NCBI GenBank assembly: GCA_963710135.1
Contig: CAVPYY010000006.1
Location: 186,001 to 250,000 of the forward strand
Source of the DNA: SG8-30 sp963710135
GTDB lineage: Bacteria; Pseudomonadota; Gammaproteobacteria; Steroidobacterales; Steroidobacteraceae
Direction: 5' to 3'
DNA: 64,000 bases
Shown one piece after another: positions 35,182-47,108 of this stretch; the stretch's first letter is position 1; every line of letters begins with the position of its first letter. Below the pieces are notes generated by a model, which did no database searches, was not told the DNA's origin, and saw only the letters and a program-made list of their open reading frames with translations. Position numbers and translations under genes: made by a program.

Positions 35182-36177
35182 ATGCCTGCAAGAAGATCTG
35201 CAGCGAAGCCCAAGAAGGCGCCAAGCAAAGCCGCCAAGAAGCGTGCCCCGGCCCGCAAGACGTCCAAGCCGGCGGCCAAGGTCAAGAAGACCGCCGTCAA
35301 GAAAAAGGTAAAGATGACGACCAGAAAGACCAAGGCCGCTCCTGCCGCCAAGCGCAAGCCTGGTGCCGCAAGGCCGGCTGCCCGCAAGAAAGTGACCCGG
35401 GCCAAGACGGCTGCAGCCACCAAGCGCGTCGTGGTCGCGACCAAGGCCAAGGCCAAGCCCAAAGCCGCACCGGTCGCCAAGACCAAGAGCCCGCCGAAGG
35501 GCAAGGTCAAAGCCGCTGCGAAGGCCAAGCCGGTCGTGAGCGCGATAGCTGCTCCGGAAAAGACAGCGAAAGCGCCCGCGCGCAGCAAGGCCAGAAAGGG
35601 CGCCGAGGCCGACTCGGCAGTCGCCACGCCCAGAACGCCACGCCCCTCCCGGCTCATCGCGGTCCACGCCGAGCGGCGCCCGGAGATGTTCGCCTCGACC
35701 GACGATGATGACGGCAGCGAAGGCGAGCCGAGTTTCAATATCCTGCTTGGACCCCGGAACGTGCGCCCGTACATCGAGCGCTCGGGCGAGCAGTACATGA
35801 GCTCCGAGCAGGTGGAGCATTTCCGCTCGATCCTCACGAGCTGGAAGCGGGACCTCATGATGGAGGTCGATCGCACCATGAACCACATGAAGGATGAGGC
35901 GGCCAACCCGCCCGATCCGAACGATCGCGCGACCCTGGAGTCCGAGTTCGCGCTCGAGCTGCGAACCCGTGACCGCGAGCGGAAACTCATCAGGAAGATC
36001 GATGAGGCGCTGGCACGTATCGACGATGGCAGCTACGGCTACTGCCTGGAGACCGGCGAGCCGATCGGCATCAAGCGGCTCGAGGCCCGGCCCGTCGCCA
36101 CGCTGTGCATCGAGGCGCAGGAGCGACGTGAACGCCGCGAGAAGCAGTACGGCGATCGCGACGACTGGTACCGCTGA
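35182..36177 (+). CDS. dksA: DksA-family RNA polymerase-binding protein with histone H1-like tail
   Basis: 331 residues. The first ~150 are Lys, Ala and Pro rich with repeated KKxxAK patterns, like histone H1-type tails, and probably bind nucleic acid. The DksA core follows: coiled coil HFRSILTSWKRDLMMEVDRTMNHMKDEA, tip motif DPNDRA with both acidic residues needed in the secondary channel, then the zinc-finger region. That region keeps only one Cys of each pair (YCLET, LCIEA) instead of CxxC/CxxC. This recalls the zinc-independent DksA2 of Pseudomonas aeruginosa. DksA works with ppGpp to redirect transcription. Long-tailed forms are known in Xanthomonadales. gluQ follows, as dksA-gluQ in E. 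coli. Confidence 0.92.
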   Translation: MPARRSAAKPKKAPSKAAKKRAPARKTSKPAAKVKKTAVKKKVKMTTRKTKAAPAAKRKPGAARPAARKKVTRAKTAAATKRVVVATKAKAKPKAAPVAKTKSPPKGKVKAAAKAKPVVSAIAAPEKTAKAPARSKARKGAEADSAVATPRTPRPSRLIAVHAERRPEMFASTDDDDGSEGEPSFNILLGPRNVRPYIERSGEQYMSSEQVEHFRSILTSWKRDLMMEVDRTMNHMKDEAANPPDPNDRATLESEFALELRTRDRERKLIRKIDEALARIDDGSYGYCLETGEPIGIKRLEARPVATLCIEAQERRERREKQYGDRDDWYR

Positions 36178-37138
36178 CAGAGTTGGCGGGGCGCTGGACG
36201 CCCCGCGCAGGCCTTGCGGCCGCTTCGCTCCGTCGCCGACGGGCGACCTGCACCTCGGATCCCTGCTCGCGGCACTGGGCAGCTACCTAAGCGCCCGCTC
36301 CACCGGGTCCGACTGGCGCATTCGCATCGAGGACGTCGACCGGGCACGCGAGGTGCCCGGTGCGACCGATCGGATTCTCGCGACACTGGAGGCGTTCGGC
36401 TTCGAGTGGGACGGCCCGGTCGTCTACCAGAGCCGGCGCACCGAGGCCTACGCGGCGGCTCTGGAACGGCTGACCACCGCAGGCCTGATCTATCCCTGCT
36501 CCTGCACCCGGCGCCAGCTGTCGGCGCTGCCACGCGGCAGTGACGGCGAAGCGGTCTACCCGGGGACCTGCAGCCGCGGGGCTGCGCGCTCCAGGCTGCC
36601 ACCCTCGCTGCGCTTCCGGGTCCCGGCCGGCGCCCGCGTGGCCTTCGAAGACGGTTTGCAGGGCAAATACGAGCAGGAGCCGGCGGCCGTGACCGGCGAC
36701 TTCATCGTACGTCGGCGCGATGGCTTCTTCGCCTATCAGCTGGCGGTGGTCGTCGACGACGCCGCACAGGGCGTCACACACGTCGTGCGGGGTAGCGATC
36801 TGCTCGACAATACGCCGCGTCAGATCCTCCTACAGCGGGCCCTGGGGCTCGCCACGCCGCACTATGCCCATCTGCCGGTGCTGCTGGAGCCCAATGGCGA
36901 AAAGCTGGCGAAGTCGCGGCGGGCTGTGCCGCTCGACACTGACCAGGCGCCTCGGCTGCTGGTCCTCGCCCTGCGACTGCTGCGGCAGGATCCTCCAGCC
37001 GGCCTCGAACAGGCGGCACTGGACACAATTTGGGCTTGGGCGCGTGGCAATTGGGACGCCGGACGGCTGTCTGGCGTGCGTGCGCTGCGCCTGCCCGCCA
37101 CAGGGCTTGGGTCCGCCGAGCATTTAGCAGTAAGGTAG
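36128..37138 (+). CDS. gluQ: Glutamyl-Q tRNA(Asp) synthetase
   Basis: Attaches glutamate to the queuosine in tRNA-Asp. Core motifs: GRFAPSPTGDLHLGSLLAALGSYL (HIGH-like), IRIEDVDRAREVPGA and a zinc site with CSC and a later Cys (YPGTC). QGVTHVVRGSDLLDNTPRQILL and a degenerate KMSKS (KLAKS) follow. No ATG precedes the homology. The nearest in-frame GTG at 36128 overlaps dksA by 50 bases. A TTG at 36183 would work only with a one-base change in the GGGG run near 36188, so the start is uncertain. It follows dksA, and queF lies just upstream, so two queuosine-related genes are close together. Confidence 0.88.
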   Translation: MNAARSSTAIATTGTADRVGGALDAPRRPCGRFAPSPTGDLHLGSLLAALGSYLSARSTGSDWRIRIEDVDRAREVPGATDRILATLEAFGFEWDGPVVYQSRRTEAYAAALERLTTAGLIYPCSCTRRQLSALPRGSDGEAVYPGTCSRGAARSRLPPSLRFRVPAGARVAFEDGLQGKYEQEPAAVTGDFIVRRRDGFFAYQLAVVVDDAAQGVTHVVRGSDLLDNTPRQILLQRALGLATPHYAHLPVLLEPNGEKLAKSRRAVPLDTDQAPRLLVLALRLLRQDPPAGLEQAALDTIWAWARGNWDAGRLSGVRALRLPATGLGSAEHLAVR

Positions 37139-37226
37139 GAACGGCCGCTGCGAGGCGGCTCGGGCGCCCGGCGCCAGGCCCGCTTGCTTGCGGCCATCGA
37201 CGACTCGAATCCGAACGGAGGCAGCC

Positions 37227-37724
37227 ATGAGCGAGCCCCGGATCATCAAGAAATATCCGAATCGGCGTCTCTACGATACGGTCGAGAGCAAGTACATCAC
37301 GCTCGCCGACGTCAGGCGCCTGGTGCTCGACCGCGTCGATTTCGTGGTCGTGGACAAGAAGACCCAGGAGGACCTGACCCGCAGCATCCTGCTGCAGGTC
37401 ATCGCCGAGCAGGAGCATGACGGCGAGCCGATGATGTCGCAGGACTTCCTGGCGCAGGTCATCCGCGCCTATGGCGGAGCCATGCAGGGGGTGGTCGGCA
37501 GCTACCTCGAGCAGAGCCTGAAGCTCTTCATGGCGCAGCAGCAGCAGATTCGCGACAGGATGCGCTCGATGGTCGGCATGGAGCCCTTCGTCACGGTGGC
37601 CACCCTGGCTGAGCGCAATCTGACGCAGTGGAAGACGCTGCAGGACCAGATGCTGCAGGGCATGCTGACCGGCGCGGCTCCCACGGCCCGCCCGAAGGAG
37701 CAGGAAAAGGAAAAGGAGGGCTGA
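37227..37724 (+). CDS. phaR: Polyhydroxyalkanoate synthesis regulator PhaR
   Basis: 165 residues. The N-terminal PHB/PHA accumulation regulator DNA-binding domain is nearly canonical: RIIKKYPNRRLYDTVESKYITLADVRRLV. The granule-binding PHB domain (QDFLAQVIRAYGGAMQGVVGSYLEQSLKLF) follows, and the charged tail is Lys/Glu rich. PhaR represses phasin and PHA genes and is released when granules form. It implies that this organism stores PHA, although no pha synthase genes are in the window. GGAGG precedes the ATG at 37227. Confidence 0.93.
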   Translation: MSEPRIIKKYPNRRLYDTVESKYITLADVRRLVLDRVDFVVVDKKTQEDLTRSILLQVIAEQEHDGEPMMSQDFLAQVIRAYGGAMQGVVGSYLEQSLKLFMAQQQQIRDRMRSMVGMEPFVTVATLAERNLTQWKTLQDQMLQGMLTGAAPTARPKEQEKEKEG

Positions 37725-37740
37725 GCCCTGCCCCTGGAAC

Positions 37741-37768
37741 GAACAAGGGCCCCGCAGGGCCCTTGTTC
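37741..37768. terminator. Bidirectional terminator between phaR and pnp
   Basis: Perfect 12-bp inverted repeat GAACAAGGGCCC / GGGCCCTTGTTC around a CGCA loop. It lies between convergent phaR (plus) and pnp (minus), so it can serve both. The T-rich parts are inside the stem, with TTGTTC at the end. Confidence 0.8.
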
Positions 37769-37799
37769 ACGTGCCGGCGACGGAGCTCCGCGCCCGGCA

Positions 37800-39893
<2,094 letters not shown>

Positions 39894-39967
39894 GCAAAGC
39901 TCCTCATGATTCTCTCATCGCGACAACAGCCCGAGCGCCGGGTGGCGACGGGCGGCCGGGATACGCC

Positions 39968-40237
39968 TCAGCGGCGCAGGCCCAGGTCGGCGACGATCTT
40001 GGTGTAACGGTCGGGTGCCTTGGCCTTCAGGTAGTCCAGAAGGCGCCGGCGCTGGGCGACCATCTTCAGGAGTCCGCGGCGAGACGCGTGATCCGCCTTG
40101 TGGGCGGCAAAGTGGCCCGTCAGGCCAGTAATGCGCTCGGACAGCAGTGCGATCTGCACCTCTGGCGAGCCGGTATCTTTGGCATTGAGGCGGAACTTGG
40201 TCAGGAGCTCAGCCTTCTGCTCGGTCTTGAGTGGCAT
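39968..40237 (-). CDS. rpsO: 30S ribosomal protein S15
   Basis: 89-residue S15, exactly the family size. It has KDTGSPEVQIALLSERI and the LKAHKxDHxSRRGL-type 16S-binding loop (FAAHKADHASRRGLLKMVAQRRRLLDYL). It lies in a clean frame between frameshifted truB and pnp. S15 often represses its own message by folding the leader; I did not try to define such a structure here. Confidence 0.98.
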   Translation of the reverse strand: MPLKTEQKAELLTKFRLNAKDTGSPEVQIALLSERITGLTGHFAAHKADHASRRGLLKMVAQRRRLLDYLKAKAPDRYTKIVADLGLRR

Positions 40238-40315
40238 TGCGTACAGGCCCTTCTTGCAACTTCAGTAACTTAACCTTCACGAAGCCGGGCATTTTAACCG
40301 CGTCAAGGCTCTGCC

Positions 40316-41312
40316 TCAAGCGTCGTGGCCGCCCTGCGAGGCACCCGGGCCCGGCCGGGAGTCCCCCGGCAGGTCCACCATGAGTCGCACCGGCGCAAGC
40401 CGCCGCCCCTCCGGGGTCATCCGGCCGGTGCCCATAAACCTCCCATCCGGGTCGTACATACGGACGTGCGCGCCGGCCGGCCCGGCCACGAAGACCGCCT
40501 GACCCTGCAGCACGTAGGCGGCCTCGACGGCTCCGAGCTGCACGGCCGGCCAATGCTGAATGGCGACATCCGCGCCGAGCAGCGTCTGGTCGAGGCCTGC
40601 CTCGCCCGACTCCTGCAGCAGGTCGGCCAGTTCCCCGAGCGACCACGTGCGTTCATCCCGGAACGCCCCCACGGCCACCCGGCGCAGCGCCACCACATGG
40701 CCGACGCTGCCCAGATCGTGCGCTATGTCTTCGACAAGCGTCCGGATGTAGGTCCCCTTGCTGCAGCGCACCCGTAGCGAGAATCGCGGCAAGGCGATGT
40801 CGAGCAGGGTCATCTCGTGAATCGTCACCTGCCGCGGAAGGCGTTCCACCTCGATGCCGCGACGTGCCAGCTCGTAGAGGCGCTGCCCACCCTGCTTCAG
40901 GGCGGAGTACATCGGCGGAACCTGCTCGATCGTGCCGAGGCGCGCCGCCAGCGCGTCCCGAATCGCGGACTCGTCCAGGGCAGGCACCGGCCCGGGTCGC
41001 GATCACTTCGCCTTCCGCATCACCGGTCGAGGTCTGCGCCCCGAGCATCGCGGTGACCTCGTAGGTCTTGTCCGAATCGAGCAGCATCCCGGAAATCTTG
41101 GTCGCCTGGCCGAAGCAGACCGGCAACATGCCGCTGGCGAGAGGGTCGAGGCTGCCGGTGTGGCCCGCCTTGCGGGCCCGGAACAGGCGCCGCGCCTGCT
41201 GCAGGGCGGCGTTGGAGGATATCCCGACCGGCTTGTCGAGCAGCAGGATGCCGCTGACGTCGCGCCACGCAACCCGCGGGCGCGAGGACCCTCTGCCGGT
41301 CGCGCCGTTCAT
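40316..41312 (-). CDS. truB: tRNA pseudouridine-55 synthase (one frameshift)
   Basis: Makes pseudouridine 55 in the T-loop of tRNAs. The catalytic Asp is in GHTGSLDPLASGMLPVCFG. Other motifs are GILLLDKPVGISSN, QVPPMYSALKQGGQRLYELAR and YIRTLVEDIAHDLGSVGHV, then a C-terminal PUA domain (VFVAGPAGAHVRMYDPDGRFMGTG). The frame breaks near 40987-40995, where GGG in place of GG in CGGCCGG-like sequence would explain the shift between EVIATR and PVPALDES. The ATG at 41312 overlaps the rbfA stop. Confidence 0.94.
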
Positions 41313-41695
41313 TTCTCGGTGGGATCGTCGGCCTGGCGTCTGCGGTCCTCTGCAACGGCTTCGGAAATGAGCCCCGACAATCGCGCGCCGCGCTCGATGC
41401 TGTCATCGATCGCGAAGTGCAGTTCGGGTGTTACCCGCAGCCGCAAGGCGTTGCGCAATTCGTGCCGCAGATAGCCGGCGGCATGACGCAGGGCCTCCAG
41501 CGCCGCATCGGGATCACCGATGCCGGCGAACGGCGTGAAGAATACCCGTGCGTGGGTCAGGTCGCGCGACAGCTCAACGGCCGTCACGGTCACCAGACCG
41601 ACGCGCGGATCCTTCACCTCGCGCCGGATCAGCTCGGCCAGCAGGCGCTTGAGCTGTTCCTCGACCCGGCGTGCCCTGGAGAACTCCTTCGGCAT
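41309..41695 (-). CDS. rbfA: Ribosome-binding factor A
   Basis: 128-residue KH-like factor needed for late 16S maturation and cold adaptation. Motifs: FSRARRVEEQLKRLLAELIRREVKDPRVGLVTVTAVELSRDL, then the beta strand ARVFFTPFAG and LRHELRNALRLRVTPELHFAIDDSIERGARLS. The ATG at 41695 is chosen for its homologous MPKEFSRA start, 5 bases after infB. The end overlaps truB. Confidence 0.95.
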   Translation of the reverse strand: MPKEFSRARRVEEQLKRLLAELIRREVKDPRVGLVTVTAVELSRDLTHARVFFTPFAGIGDPDAALEALRHAAGYLRHELRNALRLRVTPELHFAIDDSIERGARLSGLISEAVAEDRRRQADDPTEK

Positions 41696-41700
41696 TCCGC

Positions 41701-44200
41701 TCAGCCGCTCAGCTTGCGAGCCACTTCGACCCGCTCGAAGCACTCGATCTGGTCGCCCGCGCGCACGTCGTTGTAGCCCTTGACGCCGATGCCGCACTCG
41801 GTGCCGGCGCGAACCTCGGCGGCGTCGTCCTTGAAGCGCTTGAGCGACTCGAGCTCGCCCTGGAAGATCACCACGTTGTCGCGCAGCACGCGAATCGGGT
41901 TGTTCCGGCGCACGTAGCCGTCGACCACGAGGCAGCCGGCGACGGTGCCGAACTTGCTGGAGCGGAACACGTCACGCACCTCGGCGAGGCCGACGATCTG
42001 TTCCTTGACCTCCGGTGACAGCATGCCGCGTCATGGCGGCCCGCACGTCGTCGATCGCCTCGTAGATGACGCTGTAGTAGCGCACATCGACGTTCTGTTC
42101 CTTGATGGCGGAGCGCGCCGCCGCATCGGCGCGCACATCGAAGCCGATGATCTGCGCCTTGGACGCGGCCGCGAGCATGACGTCGGATTCGGTGATGCCG
42201 CCGACGCCGCTGGCGATGACCTTGACCACGATCTCGTCGGTCGACAGCTTGATCAGCGCGTCGCTGAGCGCCTCGGCCGAACCCTGCACGTCCGCCTTGA
42301 CCAGCACCTGCACGCTCTGCTTGCCGCCCTCCTCCGTCATCTGGGTGAAGGCGTCCTCGACGCTCTGGCCGGCCTGCTTCGCCAGCCGCACGTCACGGAA
42401 CTTGCCCTGGCGATAGAGCGCCACTTCGCGCGCCTTGCGCTCGTTGTCGACCACCACGATCTCATCGCCGGCATTCGGCGGCGCGGACAGGCCGAGCACC
42501 TGCGCCGGCAGCGACGGGCCGATGGACTTGACCGGCTCGCCGGTCTCGTCGAACAGGGCGCGCACGCGACCGTACTGCTCGCCGGCGAGCACGATGTCAC
42601 CGACCGCGAGCGCGCCGCGCTGCACGAGCACGGTGGCGACGGCGCCACGTCCCTTCTCGATGCTCGCCTCGAGCACGAAGCCGGCGGCGGCACCCTCGTG
42701 CAGGGCCTTGAGTTCGAGCACCTCGGCCTGCAGCAGGATGGACTCGAGCAGGCTATCCACGCCTTCGCCGGTGTGGGCGGAGACGTTCACGAACATCGTG
42801 TCGCCGCCCCAGGTGTCCGGAATGACGTTCTCCTTGGACAGCTCGGTGCGCACGCGTTCCGGGTCCGCGTCCGGCTTGTCGATCTTGTTCACCGCCACGA
42901 CCAGCGGCACGCCGGCCGCCCGCGCGTGCTGGATGGCTTCCTTGGTCTGCGGCATGACGCCGTCGTCCGCCGCCACCACCAGCACGACGATGTCCGTGAC
43001 CTGGGCGCCGCGCGCGCGCATGGCGGTGAAGGCGGCATGGCCCGGGGTATCCAGGAAGGTGATCACCCCGCGCGGCGTCTCGACGTGATAGGCGCCGATG
43101 TGCTGGGTGATTCCGCCGGCCTCACCGGCAGCCACCTTGGCACGGCGGATGAAGTCGAGCAGCGACGTCTTGCCGTGGTCGACGTGGCCCATGATGGTCA
43201 CGACCGGCGGCCGGGTCTTCTCCTCGCCGGTGGTCACCAGGCCGGCCTGCAGTTCCTCCTCGACCTGGTTTTCCTTCAGCGCCTTGGCGGTATGACCCAT
43301 CTCCTCGACCACCAGGATGGCCGTGTCCTGGTCGATCGGCTGGTTGATGGTCGCCAGCACGCCCATGTTCATCAGCGTCTTGATGACATCGGGCGCCTTG
43401 ACCGCCATCTTCTGCGCCAGCTCAGCGACCGTGACGGTCTCGCCGATGCTGACCTCGCGGACCACCGGCTGCGTCGGCAGCTGGAATTCCTGGCGTTGAT
43501 CCGACTGGACGGTAGCGCGCCGCCCGCCCGAGCGGGCGCGACCGCGCTTGTGCTTGGACGACAGGCCGCCGGCGATGTGCAGTTCCTCACGACCGTATCG
43601 AGTCGGCTTGGCGTCGCGGCGCGCCTTGGCCGCCTTGTCCTCGCGTTCGCGCCGCTCGCGCTCGGCCTGCTCGCGGGCGCGCTGTTCCTCGCTGCGCCGC
43701 GCCTGCTCCTCTGCGGCGAGGCGCTTGCGCTCCTCTTCCTCGGCGGTGCGGCGCTGCTCTTCATCCATGCGCAGGCGCTCGCGCGCCTCGACCTCGCGAC
43801 GCTGCGCCTCTTCGGTTGCGCGCCGTTCCGCATCCTCGGCCTCGCGCTGCTTGTCGACTTCCTCCTGCGCTGCGCGGGCCTTTTCCTCGAGGATCTCGCG
43901 CTTGATGTAGGTCCGCTTGGCGCGCACCTCCACCTGCACGGTGCGCGCCTTGCCCATGGGCGCCGCCACCTTGATCTCGGACTGGGCGCGCCGCTTGAGC
44001 GTGATGCGTCGAGGAGCGGCCGTCGACTCCTCCTTGCCATGCGCCTTGCGCAGGTGGGTGAGCAGCTCGAGCTTCGCGTCCTCGCTGATCATGTCCTGGG
44101 GACCGGCAACCTTGATGCCGGCTTCCTCGAGCTGCGAGAGCAGCTTCTCGACGGGGACCTTCAGGACCTCGGCGAACTGTGTGACCGTGACTTCAGCCAT
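41701..44200 (-). CDS. infB: Translation initiation factor IF-2 (one frameshift)
   Basis: GTPase that places initiator tRNA on the ribosome. About 833 residues. It starts MAEVTVTQFAEVLKVPVEKLLSQLEEAGI, then a long charged Glu/Arg/Lys linker (about residues 90-230). The G domain contains GHVDHGKTSLL, DTPGHAAFTAMRARG and NKIDKPDADPE, and domains II-IV follow. The frame breaks near 42026-42030, where the main frame leaves at AAMTRH; the continuation MLSPEVKEQIVGLAEVRDVF runs to the stop at 41701. An extra base in ACCGGC explains it. It lies between nusA and rbfA. Confidence 0.96.
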
Positions 44201-44222
44201 GCGTAACTACCTCTATCCTGCC

Positions 44223-45725
<1,503 letters not shown>

Positions 45726-45757
45726 GAGTCCCGCCATCCCGTTTCTGACCAGCGCCC

Positions 45758-46204
45758 TCAGGCCACCAGTCGAGCCTTTGCTATCTGCCCCAGCGGCAGG
45801 CGCCATTCGCGCCCGTCCACTTCCATCATCAAGTCGTCGTCCTGCAGCGCGACCAATCGCCCCCGGAACCGACCACGCCCCTCCACCGGGACGGCCATTT
45901 CGAGTTTCGCCTCGCTGCCGAGGTAGCGCTCGAAATGCTGCCGCGTGCGCAGCGGCCGGTCGAACCCGGGCGAGGACACCTCGAGTTCGTAGGCCCGGTC
46001 GATCGGGTCGGTCGCGTCCAGAAAGGCGCTGATCGCCCTGCTGGTCCGCTCGCAATCCTCGAGCATCACGTGCTGGCCGTCCTTGCGGTCGATGTACACC
46101 CGCAACAGGGCCCGCCGCGAAGCCGGCGCGAACTCCAGTTCGACCAGCTCGTAACCCGAGCCCTCCACCACCGGCTCCAACAGCTTGATCAGCTCATCCT
46201 TCAT
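45758..46204 (-). CDS. rimP: Ribosome maturation factor RimP
   Basis: 148-residue 30S assembly factor. MKDELIKLLEPVVEGSGYELVELEF, then LRVYIDRKDGQHVMLEDCERTSRAISAFLD and YELEVSSPGFDRPLRTRQHFERYLG are the hallmark segments. The C-terminal SH3-like domain ends GQIAKARLVA. The first gene of the rimP-nusA-infB-rbfA-truB-rpsO-pnp operon. The start at 46204 is only 22 bases after a terminator-like hairpin, with a weak ribosome site. Confidence 0.95.
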   Translation of the reverse strand: MKDELIKLLEPVVEGSGYELVELEFAPASRRALLRVYIDRKDGQHVMLEDCERTSRAISAFLDATDPIDRAYELEVSSPGFDRPLRTRQHFERYLGSEAKLEMAVPVEGRGRFRGRLVALQDDDLMMEVDGREWRLPLGQIAKARLVA

Positions 46205-46225
46205 CCGTGGCCGCCCGCCAACAAA

Positions 46226-46247
46226 AAATGGGCCGGCAGGCCCATTT
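46226..46247 (-). terminator. Terminator-like hairpin just before rimP (possible attenuator)
   Basis: 9-bp stem AAATGGGCC / GGCCCATTT with loop GGCA. On the minus strand it is followed by a T-rich tract TTTTTTGTT reaching 46219. It lies 22 bases upstream of the rimP start, so no promoter fits between them. Transcripts for the operon must read through it. Confidence 0.8.
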
Positions 46248-46329
46248 CTCATTCTTCTGCAACAGGTTACCCGCCGCAGCCGGCAACCCGACCCCGGCGG
46301 GAGCCAGCCAGGCGCCCCGCCAGAAACAC

Positions 46330-46355
46330 AAAAGGCCCCGCGAGGGGGGCCTTTT
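46330..46355 (-). terminator. Second terminator-like hairpin in the rimP leader
   Basis: 10-bp stem AAAAGGCCCC / GGGGCCTTTT with a six-base loop. On the minus strand TTTT-GTGTTTCT follows. It lies between rraA and rimP, downstream of the candidate promoter. It can be an rraA terminator, an attenuator of the nusA operon, or both. Confidence 0.78.
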
Positions 46356-46438
46356 GCAGAAACCCAGTGAGTCCGGGGGACCACGCCCGGGCCTCGCTAC
46401 CCGATCCGCGGCACCATCAAGCGCCCCGACCGACGCGG

Positions 46439-46467
46439 ACTATACTCCGAAGTACCCGTGTTCTCAA
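46439..46467 (-). promoter_or_regulatory. Sigma70-type promoter for the rimP-nusA-infB operon
   Basis: Minus-strand TTGAGA (five of six to TTGACA, 46462-46467) and TATAGT (five of six to TATAAT, 46439-46444) separated by exactly 17 bases. It lies 30 bases after the rraA stop and 235 bases before rimP. The implied leader contains both hairpins. Confidence 0.75.
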
Positions 46468-46497
46468 CGGGTTGGGCCGGAATGCCGGCGCCGCCGG

Positions 46498-46986
46498 TCA
46501 CCCGGGCAGGGACAGCGGCTCGGCACTCACCAGCAGTCCGTCTTCGTCGACGTAAACATAGTCGCCGGGATGGAAAGTCACCCCGGCGAAGCGGACCGGC
46601 GTGTCACGCTCGCCGTGCCCGCGCTTTTCGCTGCGTTTCGGATTGGAGGCCAGCGCCAGCACGCCGAGATCGAGTTCGCCGAGGCGGCGCGTGTCGCGTA
46701 CGCAGCCGTTAACGATGACACCCGACCAGCCATTCTGGACGGCCTTCTCCGCCAGCAGGTCGCCGAGCAGCGCGCATTGCAGCGACGCTCCACCGTCGAC
46801 CACCAGCACCCGTCCCTCCCCCGGCTCGCCGACCGCGTCGCGCACCCTCGAGTTGTCCTCGAGACACAGCACCGTCGCCACGCGCCCGGCAAACGCCCGC
46901 CTGCCGCCGAACGCCCGCAGCAGCGGCGCGGCCACCGCTACCGAGGGGTGGGCATCGCACAGGTCTGCGGTGTTGAGATTGCTCAC
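46498..46986 (-). CDS. rraA: RraA family protein
   Basis: 162 residues of the RraA/class II HMG aldolase-like fold. NTADLCDAHP, the phosphate-binding-like GGRRAFAGRVATVLC, RVLVVDGGASLQCALLGDLLAEKAVQNGWSGVIVNGCVRDTRRL and VTFHPGDYVYVDEDGLLV are characteristic. In E. coli RraA binds RNase E and lowers its activity; related proteins are 4-hydroxy-4-methyl-2-oxoglutarate aldolases. Start is GTG at 46986, preceded by GGGAGG; an earlier in-frame GTG at 47010 lacks this. It lies next to the RNA-processing operon (pnp). Confidence 0.9.
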   Translation of the reverse strand: MSNLNTADLCDAHPSVAVAAPLLRAFGGRRAFAGRVATVLCLEDNSRVRDAVGEPGEGRVLVVDGGASLQCALLGDLLAEKAVQNGWSGVIVNGCVRDTRRLGELDLGVLALASNPKRSEKRGHGERDTPVRFAGVTFHPGDYVYVDEDGLLVSAEPLSLPG

Positions 46987-47108
46987 GTCTTGCGCCTCCC
47001 AATTGCGCACCGCAGTGTCGCCGCGCGCCGCGGGCCTGTAAAGCCGGAGCCGCCGGCCGACGGCATTAGCGCTTAGACTGCCGGCAGGCGAGCGTGGAGA
47101 ATGGCCCG

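Noticed and set aside
41945..44206. Long open frame antisense to infB
   Set aside because: Shadow of infB codon bias; the minus-strand protein is clearly IF-2.
46360..46497. tRNA gene upstream of rimP, as metY in E. coli
   Set aside because: No cloverleaf, anticodon arm or T-loop sequence found; the stretch fits a promoter and leader.
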